A DNA stretch of 64,000 bases from Psychrobacter coccoides (GTDB taxonomy: Bacteria; Pseudomonadota; Gammaproteobacteria; Pseudomonadales; Moraxellaceae), in NCBI RefSeq assembly GCF_017498085.1, contig NZ_JAGBKM010000009.1, forward strand, positions 1-64,000, given 5' to 3'. The notes beneath the pieces are model-generated. The model had not been told where the DNA came from and did not search any database. It saw nothing but the letters and a program-made list of their open reading frames with translations. Made by a program: the position numbers and the translations under genes. How positions within the stretch are numbered: position 1 is the stretch's first letter; the number at the start of each line of letters is the position of its first letter. Positions 57,092 to 64,000 of the stretch are shown here, one piece after another.

Positions 57092-58150
57092 ATGGATGAG
57101 AACAAAGCCAAAGCGCTAAAAGCAGCATTGGGTCAGATTGAAAAGCAGTTTGGCAAAAACACCATTATGCACTTAGGTGATGACTCTGCGACGCTTGATG
57201 CGGATGTGGTATCGACCGGTTCATTGGGACTAGATATTGCCCTTGGCATAGGTGGTCTACCAAAAGGCCGTATTATCGAGATCTATGGTCCAGAGAGCTC
57301 TGGTAAAACTACCATGACCCTACAAGCAATCGCAGAGTGTCAAAAGCAAGGTGGTACTTGTGCTTTTATTGACGCTGAGCATGCGCTTGATCCAGTCTAT
57401 GCACGCAAACTCGGTGTCAATACTGATGATCTACTCGTCTCTCAACCTGACAACGGTGAGCAGGCGCTGGAGATTACCGATATGTTGGTACGCTCAGGAG
57501 CAGTCGATATGATCGTCGTTGACTCTGTTGCGGCTTTGACCCCGCGTGCGGAGATTGAGGGCGAGATGGGCGACTCGCATATGGGTCTACAAGCTCGCTT
57601 GATGAGCCAAGCACTGCGTAAAATCACAGGTAACGCCAAGCGCTCCAATTGTATGGTGGTCTTCATCAACCAAATCCGTATGAAGATTGGTGTGATGTTT
57701 GGTAGTCCTGAAACCACGACAGGTGGTAATGCGCTTAAGTTCTATGCGTCGGTACGTATGGACATTCGCCGTATCGGGGCGGTCAAAAATGGCGACGAAA
57801 TCATCGGTAACCAAACCCGAGTTAAAGTCATCAAAAACAAAATGGCACCCCCATTTCGCCAAGCTGAGTTTGAAATTACTTACGGTGAAGGTACCAACCA
57901 TTTAGCCGAGGTCATCGACTTAGGTGTAGAGATCGGTGCTGTGGGCAAAGCTGGCTCTTGGTACAGCTACGGTGATGAAAAAATCGGTCAGGGTAAAGCC
58001 AACTCAGTATTGTTTCTAAAAGAAAACCCTGCGATCGCTCAAGAGATTGAAGCAAAAATCCGGGCAGAAAAGCTTGGAACAAAAAAAGAGAGTACTGAGG
58101 CAGAAACTGCTGAGAGTAATGAAGGCTTAGCTTCTGAGCCTGCACAGTAA
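57092..58150 (+). CDS. recA: Recombinase RecA
   Basis: RecA forms filaments on single-stranded DNA for homologous recombination and damage signalling. The 352-residue protein has the Walker A motif [13 protein letters not shown] (residues 66-78), the Walker B region [13 protein letters not shown]1/L2 loop motifs including [20 protein letters not shown], and an acidic C-terminal tail ([16 protein letters not shown]). AAGGAATCC lies upstream. It is followed after 40 bases by recX, the usual operon. Confidence 0.98.
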   Translation: MDENKAKALKAALGQIEKQFGKNTIMHLGDDSATLDADVVSTGSLGLDIALGIGGLPKGRIIEIYGPESSGKTTMTLQAIAECQKQGGTCAFIDAEHALDPVYARKLGVNTDDLLVSQPDNGEQALEITDMLVRSGAVDMIVVDSVAALTPRAEIEGEMGDSHMGLQARLMSQALRKITGNAKRSNCMVVFINQIRMKIGVMFGSPETTTGGNALKFYASVRMDIRRIGAVKNGDEIIGNQTRVKVIKNKMAPPFRQAEFEITYGEGTNHLAEVIDLGVEIGAVGKAGSWYSYGDEKIGQGKANSVLFLKENPAIAQEIEAKIRAEKLGTKKESTEAETAESNEGLASEPAQ

Positions 58151-58190
58151 CGGCCCAAACATTCACCGTTGTTTACTGTTATGATGTATT

Positions 58191-59246
58191 ATGAACATTA
58201 AAACTTTAGCTGAAATACTTGCTGAATCAGATATCGATTCAGCAAGTCATTCGCATGCCAAACCAAAAAAACCTGCCAAACCCGCTTATCCCTCATTTCA
58301 GGATAAGACCAAACAACCTGAAAAACCGTACCATCGTACAGACCATCACAACCAAAGTAACAAGCGAGGCTTATCCGACAACTCAAGCATTGATATAGAG
58401 GCTAGCGCTTCGTATTCACCGATTCAGTACGACCTGCCTCAAACTAAAAAGCAAAAAAAACGTAAAAAACGCTTTCATCCTGCGGCGACATTTAACCCTG
58501 AGCCTAGCAGTGTACCTACGTACCAACCACCTGCCGCCCAAAGCGTCAAAGAGATGTTGGCTGAGGTTAAGCGTGACGCTCATGATGTGACTAGCAATAG
58601 CGATGATCAGCAAAAAGAGTTCGCTGAAAGCTCTCAAACAGACCTTGATAACTTGCCCTCTGCACTCAAAGCGTATTTACGCACTCCTGAACAAAAACAA
58701 GCGGAAATTGACGCTATCAAAGCAGAAAGCCGTCTTCGTTGGTTGGCATTTTATTACCTATCACGCCGTGAGTATGGCAAAGCTGAACTCAAGCAAAAGT
58801 TAATCGACAAAGAACAAGACCCAGAAAAGGTTGACGCTCTGCTTGATGAGTTTGAGAAAAAAGGGTATCAAAGCGATTATCGTACTACCCTGATGCTTAT
58901 CCGAGAAAATATTCGCAAAGGTCGTGGCCGTGGCCGCATCAAACAGGAGTTTTATCGAAAAAAGGTAGAGATGCCAGATAATATCGATGAGCTTATAGAC
59001 ATGGCAAATACAGAATCTGAAGAGTTTAGTGAGTTTGTTGACGATAGTGAAGACAGCCTAGTTGAAGGCGTTGACTGGCTTAAGCTTGCTGTCACCGCAC
59101 GTATCAAAAAATACGGCAATGACATTCCTACTGAACAAAAAGATAAAGCTCGCCAACTGCGCTTTTTACAGTATCGTGGCTTTCAAAGCGACATCTGCTT
59201 TGCCGCACTCAATTATACATTAGAGACTTTAGATGAGCGTTTTTGA
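58191..59246 (+). CDS. recX: Regulatory protein RecX with long N-terminal extension
   Basis: RecX binds RecA filaments and limits their activity. The RecX fold occupies roughly residues 160-351: RLRWLAFYYLSRREYGKAEL, KVDALLDEFEKKGYQSDYRT, and RIKKYGNDIPTEQKDKARQL with a final helical repeat. Usual RecX proteins have 150-270 residues; here the first 150-160 residues are polar, basic and low complexity (for example QTKKQKKRKKRFHPA near residues 84-98), probably disordered. An acidic insert (TESEEFSEFVDDSEDSLVEG) also splits the domain. Same strand and operon as recA. Confidence 0.9.
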   Translation: MNIKTLAEILAESDIDSASHSHAKPKKPAKPAYPSFQDKTKQPEKPYHRTDHHNQSNKRGLSDNSSIDIEASASYSPIQYDLPQTKKQKKRKKRFHPAATFNPEPSSVPTYQPPAAQSVKEMLAEVKRDAHDVTSNSDDQQKEFAESSQTDLDNLPSALKAYLRTPEQKQAEIDAIKAESRLRWLAFYYLSRREYGKAELKQKLIDKEQDPEKVDALLDEFEKKGYQSDYRTTLMLIRENIRKGRGRGRIKQEFYRKKVEMPDNIDELIDMANTESEEFSEFVDDSEDSLVEGVDWLKLAVTARIKKYGNDIPTEQKDKARQLRFLQYRGFQSDICFAALNYTLETLDERF

Positions 59247-59291
59247 GTAACGCCCACCCTGCTTTTCATTGATATGGCTTCTAAGTACTGA

Positions 59292-60749
59292 CTAATAATA
59301 ACCAAGTACTTTCCACCAAATCAGACCTGCGCCTATCCATATCATTAAGTTAACCACACTCATTATCGCACCAATGCTCCACCACTCCTTTAGCGTCACA
59401 TAGCCCGAATTAAAGATAACAGGAGCAGTACCTGTTGCGTAATGGGTCAAGGTCATCATGATATTTCCCGCTGCTGCAAGTATCAATGCATATAGCATCG
59501 GCGGTGCACCTAAGCTCAGTCCTACCGCATAAAAGGCAGCGAATAGTGCAGTAATGTGAGCTGTGGTACTAGCAAAAAAGTAATGAATATACAGATAAAC
59601 CAAGGTCAAGATAGTCACTGCCCCTATCCAACCAAATCCAGTCGTGCCAATCATTGACTCGATGTTACTTGAGAACCAACCAATCAAGCCAAGCTCATTT
59701 AGGTAAGCTGCCATCATAATAAGAGCACCAAACCAAATGATAGTATCCCAAGCAGACTTTTCTTTAAGCACGTCGTCCCATGTGAGCACACCAGTTAGTA
59801 TCAAAGTTGTCAATCCGATAAAGGCTGTCGTCGTGGCGTTAACACTAAAAGCTTCACCGAATATAAGAGCAGGAATATTCGCCCACAATATCAACATCAG
59901 TGCAAAGACACCAAGCATGATTTTTTCCTGTGTATCGATACTTCCCATTTCATCTAAATTATCTTTGGCGAAACCTCTAGCATTGGGAGTTGCTTTTATA
60001 TCAGGCGGATAAATCATATAAATAATCAATGGCATAATGAGCAAGCATAATATTCCTGGTACGAACATTGCTATAGCCCACGTCGTCCATGACAGTTGAA
60101 TATCCCCACCTGTCGCTTTATTAACTAGATCAACGACTAAAGGGTTAGGTGCTGTAGCCGTGATAAACATGCCTGAAGTAATGGGATTGGCATGGTAATT
60201 AACCATCGCTAAATAACGACCAATTTTATTTTGGGTGCCCTCCTCTGGTGTTGAGTTAAAACTTTTTGCAATGGACCTCATAATAGGATGAATAATACCG
60301 CCACCACGCGCCGTATTAGAAGGCGTAATAGGCGCTATTATCAGCTCAGCTGCTGTTAAAGAGTAAGCCACGCCGATGCTTTTTTTACCAAAAACTGAGA
60401 TAAAGTAATAAGCAATACGTCGACCAAGGCCTGTTTTTATTAAGCCTCGTGATATCATTACTGCGATACCAATCAGCCAAATCAATGGGCTTGAATAGCT
60501 TGATAATGCATCACTGATTGCTTGCTTTGGACTATCACTCGTTACACCTGTTAATGCCACCAAGGTGACTGCAATGATAGCAATCGCCCCAATAGGCAAC
60601 ACTTTACCTATGATTGCCACAATAGTAGCGATAAACAATGCCAACATATGCCAAGCTTCGGGTGTAACACCAGTAGGCACTGGAATGACGAACCAAATGA
60701 TCAGACCAACTAAGATAGCTATAGCAGCTTGAATAGGCTTAAATGGCAT
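59292..60749 (-). CDS. DASS-family (SLC13) sodium:dicarboxylate/anion symporter
   Basis: This 485-residue protein has about 12-13 membrane helices and matches the divalent anion:sodium symporter family (CitT/SdcS/SLC13). Signatures include AELIIAPITPSNTARGGGII (about residues 134-153), YHANPITSGMFITATAPNPL (about 191-210; the SNT/TAPN-type anion-site motifs) and SSTTAHITALFAAF in the second repeat. Likely substrates are dicarboxylates or citrate, which cannot be decided from sequence. It is convergent with recX. Confidence 0.9.
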   Translation of the reverse strand: MPFKPIQAAIAILVGLIIWFVIPVPTGVTPEAWHMLALFIATIVAIIGKVLPIGAIAIIAVTLVALTGVTSDSPKQAISDALSSYSSPLIWLIGIAVMISRGLIKTGLGRRIAYYFISVFGKKSIGVAYSLTAAELIIAPITPSNTARGGGIIHPIMRSIAKSFNSTPEEGTQNKIGRYLAMVNYHANPITSGMFITATAPNPLVVDLVNKATGGDIQLSWTTWAIAMFVPGILCLLIMPLIIYMIYPPDIKATPNARGFAKDNLDEMGSIDTQEKIMLGVFALMLILWANIPALIFGEAFSVNATTTAFIGLTTLILTGVLTWDDVLKEKSAWDTIIWFGALIMMAAYLNELGLIGWFSSNIESMIGTTGFGWIGAVTILTLVYLYIHYFFASTTAHITALFAAFYAVGLSLGAPPMLYALILAAAGNIMMTLTHYATGTAPVIFNSGYVTLKEWWSIGAIMSVVNLMIWIGAGLIWWKVLGYY

Positions 60750-61022
60750 TATTGACTCAACCTTATTAAACTTTTTGGGATTGGTAAGATATTATTTATT
60801 AGCTTCGATAGCTTTGTAGTTCTGAAACCCGATTACTTGATAGTTCGAACTTATAAAGTTATGACTGCAACTAAACTATATATTGAAGCTACCATTAACT
60901 CATTATATAGCTATGATATAACGATTAGACTATTACTGCTTTGTTGCTCACTTTTTTTAACATAAATCTTCAAAGGTCAATAGTCTAAAGGGTAGTAGTG
61001 CTACAAATCTTGATTATTAATC

Positions 61023-61057
61023 ATAAAAAAAGAGCACATTATTAAATGTACTCTTTT
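61023..61057 (-). terminator. Terminator of the DUF937 gene
   Basis: AAAGAGCACAT and ATGTACTCTTT form a stem with one wobble pair; on the minus strand it is followed by a run of T. It lies about 45 bases past the stop. Confidence 0.75.
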
Positions 61058-61100
61058 ATAGATTAGCGCTGTTGATCACTAAAACTGGAAAATAATTATC

Positions 61101-61790
61101 TTACTTTAGCGTACCAAGACGACTAGATAGTTGACTGACAATCTGGTCTATCTCTTGATTGGCCTCTGCTTCATTGTCTAAATTGCCATGTGGCGTCAGC
61201 TGGTTCACTACTTCAGGGAGTAATTCAGCCAAGCCTTGGCGCACCTCGGCCTCGTTAGCGCCTGTATGTGCAGCAACTTGTTGAATCTCAGTGGTATCAA
61301 ATAAGCGAGTAATATCATTAGGGTCTAGATTATCATTCGTTTCATTTGTACTCATCCAAGAGCGTGCTTGACTATCAAAACCCATGTTGGTGATTTTAGA
61401 TAAGGCACCACCCAGGCCACCATTGCGCTGAATCCAGCTCATCACCATGGGTAACAGTGCGGCTATGAGCATGCCTTTGCCACCGCCAAAGCCACTTCTA
61501 TTCGTCTGGCCACCTAGTACGCTGCCTAAGATATCACCTAAGCCACCAGCTCCTGAATTGGTATGGGTACGTTGATTACCACCCATCAAGCCGCCCAACA
61601 CATCGTCTAAACCAAAGCCATTGTTTGCTTGAGCAGTATTAGAATTACCACCAAGCACCCCGCCTAAAATATCGCCGAGTCCACCTGTGCGTCGTGGATT
61701 GATATTCTGGTTTACGGGGTTTCTGCTTGAATCTTCTGGGTCCATAGCGCTGCGGGCCACTTGGGTAATTAAATTTCCTAACAAACTCAT
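61101..61790 (-). CDS. DUF937 (YidB-like) glycine-rich protein
   Basis: The 229-residue protein starts MSLLGNLITQVARSAM and has repeated glycine-rich segments (GLGDILGGVLGG, GLDDVLGGLMGG, GLGDILGSVLGG) in residues 35-93. These are three short repeats of the type found at the start of YidB/DUF937 proteins. The core has LLPMVMSWIQRNGGLGGALS and the helical end AEVRQGLAELLPEVVNQLTP. Function unknown. AAAGGAGAAG supports the start. Ends in its own terminator. Confidence 0.88.
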   Translation of the reverse strand: MSLLGNLITQVARSAMDPEDSSRNPVNQNINPRRTGGLGDILGGVLGGNSNTAQANNGFGLDDVLGGLMGGNQRTHTNSGAGGLGDILGSVLGGQTNRSGFGGGKGMLIAALLPMVMSWIQRNGGLGGALSKITNMGFDSQARSWMSTNETNDNLDPNDITRLFDTTEIQQVAAHTGANEAEVRQGLAELLPEVVNQLTPHGNLDNEAEANQEIDQIVSQLSSRLGTLK

Positions 61791-62012
61791 ACTCTTCTCC
61801 TTTAATATAATATATGACTTAAGCAGTGACTCAGCTCCTGTCTAATGACTCACTATAAGATACTGCTTTAGCAAGTTATTGAGTCATGCTTTTTTATTAA
61901 CATAACAAATTCTACCGAGTTTTGAGTTAAGTGTTTTGTTATCACCCGTAGCGTTTCGTTAGCTGACTGCTGCAAGCTCAAACCATAAAATAAAGCTTCA
62001 TGCTTCTTTGGA

Positions 62013-62480
62013 CTACATAGACTTCAAGTCAGCTGAATTCGCTAAAACCATCAGCTGACGCCATTGGTCTTTACTTACCTGATCTCGATATATCACAACC
62101 GTTATCTGACGTCTGAACGGCTCAACCGTCATGACATTACAGGTTATCAGCCAACTGTAGCTATTTATACTCTTTAACTCTGCCAGCCACAATTCGTCAG
62201 CACGACTTGTACGCATCAATAATTGCCAGTCTTTATCAACTTGTCTATCGACAGGGGGTTGACTAATATGCAGTAAAATCGGTTTAGTAAATACTAAATA
62301 TATGCCTACCACTGCACTGATCGTTAAGACAAATATATATTGCCATAACACCAATTGGGCGAACCAAGCCAAAAACAGCATGACGCCAATCATGCTCAAA
62401 TAAAGCACCGCACGTAAGCAGCTGTTTGGCTTGATGGCTGTATCTATACGTAGGGCGCGTACATCTTTAGCAGTCGTCAT
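62013..62480 (-). CDS. YgfX/CptA-like inner membrane protein
   Basis: The 155-residue protein has two adjacent membrane helices (about residues 24-42 and 48-64) and a cytoplasmic C-terminal half ending KDQWRQLMVLAN. That plan matches YgfX, which is always found beside SdhE; here sdhE lies 32 bases upstream. E. coli YgfX (CptA) was proposed as a toxin acting on FtsZ and MreB with SdhE as its antitoxin, but the pair may simply support flavoprotein assembly. Low sequence similarity means the call rests partly on context. Confidence 0.7.
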   Translation of the reverse strand: MTTAKDVRALRIDTAIKPNSCLRAVLYLSMIGVMLFLAWFAQLVLWQYIFVLTISAVVGIYLVFTKPILLHISQPPVDRQVDKDWQLLMRTSRADELWLAELKSINSYSWLITCNVMTVEPFRRQITVVIYRDQVSKDQWRQLMVLANSADLKSM

Positions 62481-62512
62481 CTTGTCTAGCTTCTAATATA
62501 CACAGGTTTTAG

Positions 62513-62806
62513 TCAGGTGTTTTTTGCATGACGCCACGTCTTAATCTTATTTACCAACGCCCAAATAGCATCTTCTTCTGGACGAGATTGATTGGTAAAG
62601 TAATCTAATAAGTCAGGATCTTCATGCGTAAGCATTTGGGCAAACGCTGCTTGCTCGGCAGCGTCTGCTGTCAAATATAGCTCTTTTACATAAGGGTCAA
62701 TATAGAAGTCCAGCTCTTTTAATCCACGTCGAGCTTGATAGATAATACGTCGCTGCTCATTGGTGGGCTCAGGTTGAGGTTTTTTATTCATAGCATTTGT
62801 ACTCAT
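62513..62806 (-). CDS. sdhE: FAD assembly factor SdhE (YgfY/CptB)
   Basis: SdhE attaches FAD covalently to succinate dehydrogenase and fumarate reductase flavoprotein subunits. From MSTNAMNKKP the protein has 97 residues. The conserved surface motif R-R-G is seen in YQARRGLKELDFYIDPYVKE (about residues 23-42), and the late MLTHEDPDLLDYF matches the family. An in-frame TTG start ten codons upstream is less likely. It lies just after folP and before the YgfX-like gene, in one transcription unit. Confidence 0.85.
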   Translation of the reverse strand: MSTNAMNKKPQPEPTNEQRRIIYQARRGLKELDFYIDPYVKELYLTADAAEQAAFAQMLTHEDPDLLDYFTNQSRPEEDAIWALVNKIKTWRHAKNT

Positions 62807-62869
62807 ATGATCAGTCTCATCGGATAAATGTATCAAGGTAGTCGGTAAGGAGTTAACGTTGGGCCAAAC

Positions 62870-63799
62870 TCAGTTGCTTTCATTGCGGCTGTGACAGCTT
62901 GTATTCAACTGGCTATAGCTGGATAGCTGCTGCCAAAGTGCCACAGCTTGCTGCATCATCGCCACATTGTGAGTACGGATGATACTTGCGCCCTGTTGCA
63001 AAGCAAATAAGCCAGCAGCGCTCCCTATCACATCACGCTCAGCCGCCTGAGTTTCAGCTACGCTATCAACACCACTCTTGGTCAACACATGCGCTAAAAA
63101 GCGTTTACGTGAAATACCAAACATCATTGGCAAGCCAAGTGATTGTAACTTATCAAGCTGAGTTAGTAACGCACAATGGTGTTCATAGTTTTTTGCAAAA
63201 CCAAAGCCTGGGTCGATAATAATATTGCGGCGCTTGACGCCGATACCTGTCACCTCATCGATACGGTCGAGCAGCTCGCTACTGACCTCACCGACCACAT
63301 CATTATACTGTGCCAGCTCATTCATCGTGGTTGGCTCGCCGCGCATATGCATCAGCATCACTGGAATGTCTAGCTCTGCAGCCAATGCTGCAGCACCGTC
63401 TCGCTTAAGCGCTCGTACATCGTTCCAGATATCAGCGCCAGCAGCAAAAGCCGCCTGCATCACTGCTGGGTTACTGGTATCAATAGACAGCCATATATCA
63501 TCACCCATACTTCGTCTAATGGCTTGCACCACTGGCACCACACGTTGTATTTCAGTATATGTATCGACAGTGGCTGCATTTGGACGGGTAGACTCGCCGC
63601 CGATATCGATAATACTGACGCCCTCATTCATCATCTGCTGACAGTGGCGAATCGCTTTATCTACTGCATTAAATTGCCCACCATCTGAAAAAGAATCTGG
63701 CGTGACATTAAGAATGCCCATAATATGTGGCTGCGATAAATCCAGTACTTTATTGTGGCTGGTGACATGATAGGGCGGTAAAGGCTGAAATAGTGACAT
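62870..63799 (-). CDS. folP: Dihydropteroate synthase
   Basis: FolP condenses p-aminobenzoate with dihydropterin pyrophosphate in folate synthesis and is the sulfonamide target. The 309-residue TIM barrel has IMGILNVTPDSFSDGGQF (about residues 26-43), DIGGESTRPNA, DVRALKRDGA, IIDPGFGFAKNYEHH and FGISRKRFLA near the end. The C-terminal 15 residues are Ser/Asn rich. Folate links to PurU in the same window. It heads the folP-sdhE-ygfX unit. Confidence 0.96.
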   Translation of the reverse strand: MSLFQPLPPYHVTSHNKVLDLSQPHIMGILNVTPDSFSDGGQFNAVDKAIRHCQQMMNEGVSIIDIGGESTRPNAATVDTYTEIQRVVPVVQAIRRSMGDDIWLSIDTSNPAVMQAAFAAGADIWNDVRALKRDGAAALAAELDIPVMLMHMRGEPTTMNELAQYNDVVGEVSSELLDRIDEVTGIGVKRRNIIIDPGFGFAKNYEHHCALLTQLDKLQSLGLPMMFGISRKRFLAHVLTKSGVDSVAETQAAERDVIGSAAGLFALQQGASIIRTHNVAMMQQAVALWQQLSSYSQLNTSCHSRNESN

Positions 63800-63920
63800 G
63801 GGCCATCCATCGTAAGTGAGGTTATGAAAAGCAGACTTAAATTTTATTATGTGGCTGCACTGCCTATGATACCAGTAAATTCTCTGCTTGTTTTACACCC
63901 CTTATGAAATAATGACCATA

Positions 63921-63948
63921 AAAAAGCCCTTTATACAAAAGGGCTTTT
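63921..63948. terminator. Terminator between folP and the next gene out of the window
   Basis: AAAAGCCCTTT pairs with AAAGGGCTTTT around a four- to five-base loop and is flanked by A and T tracts. It lies upstream of folP, so it most likely ends the transcript of a gene beyond 64000 read on the minus strand. The final 40 bases show no recognisable gene. Confidence 0.75.
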
Positions 63949-64000
63949 AATACTTACAGTCATTCGACGAGCAGTCCAATACCGCTAACTCTGCAGCTTA

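Noticed and set aside
62013-62806. Calling the SdhE/YgfX pair a proven toxin-antitoxin system
   Set aside because: The sequence only shows the pair; the SdhE flavinylation role is better established, so the toxin role is mentioned but not claimed.
63949-64000. Possible end of a minus-strand gene (short open stretch before a TGA at about 63960-63962)
   Set aside because: Too short (about 12 codons) to recognise; one might expect ftsH upstream of folP, but nothing in these bases supports that.

Overview
The window looks like chromosomal DNA from a gamma-proteobacterium of the Moraxellaceae, most likely Psychrobacter. I infer this from the gene content, the moderately AT-rich base composition, the rpmB-rpmG, gmk-rpoZ-spoT and ffh/ypjD arrangements, and a SpoT whose synthetase domain is degenerate, a known trait of that family. 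No tRNA, rRNA, CRISPR array or prophage was seen. Layout: positions 1-1800 are the only clearly accessory part. An IS630-family element (its far end lies outside the window) has inserted into a DUF262/DUF1524 gene of the GmrSD restriction type and left only the 3' part, followed by a palindromic intergenic repeat. From 1839 to the end the window is mostly core metabolism and information processing. 1839-9585: DUF503 protein, a split ThrE-type exporter (yjjP/yjjB), glutathione reductase, small envelope proteins, a GNAT acetyltransferase, a Rieske-FAD oxidoreductase and TruD. 9582-20844: a membrane diguanylate cyclase, the PHP phosphoesterase Rnm, YciB, YciI, MnmC, a DUF4112 protein overlapping UbiA, RsmJ, UppP and TsaB. 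21099-24747: Ffh, the YpjD-type CcsA protein and PurU. 24971-30742: a 1923-residue lipoprotein built from about 13-14 Ig-like repeats. 31228-43090: ribosomal proteins L28/L33, orphan small membrane proteins, Rpe, FghA, a membrane C13 peptidase, HtpG, catalase, a thioesterase and IspH. 43365-51151: Gmk, RpoZ, SpoT, RidA, PriA and a CDF metal exporter. 51215-63799: envelope proteins, a KefB/C-type antiporter, TrmB, RecA, RecX, a DASS anion symporter, a DUF937 protein, the SdhE-YgfX pair and FolP. Functional threads: translation and tRNA modification (TruD, MnmC, TrmB, TsaB, RsmJ, L28, L33); redox and stress defence (Gor, KatA, FghA, HtpG, RidA); DNA repair and replication restart (RecA, RecX, PriA); and nucleotide signalling (SpoT, a GGDEF protein). 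Points most worth a second look: the IS-broken defence gene; a 173-bp TA-flanked MITE-like element present twice plus a 51-bp short form; a cluster of DnaA-box-like sites and a perfect palindrome in the recA upstream region; the hydrolase-only SpoT with a structured leader; and the conserved putative helical insert repeated in the giant Ig-like lipoprotein.
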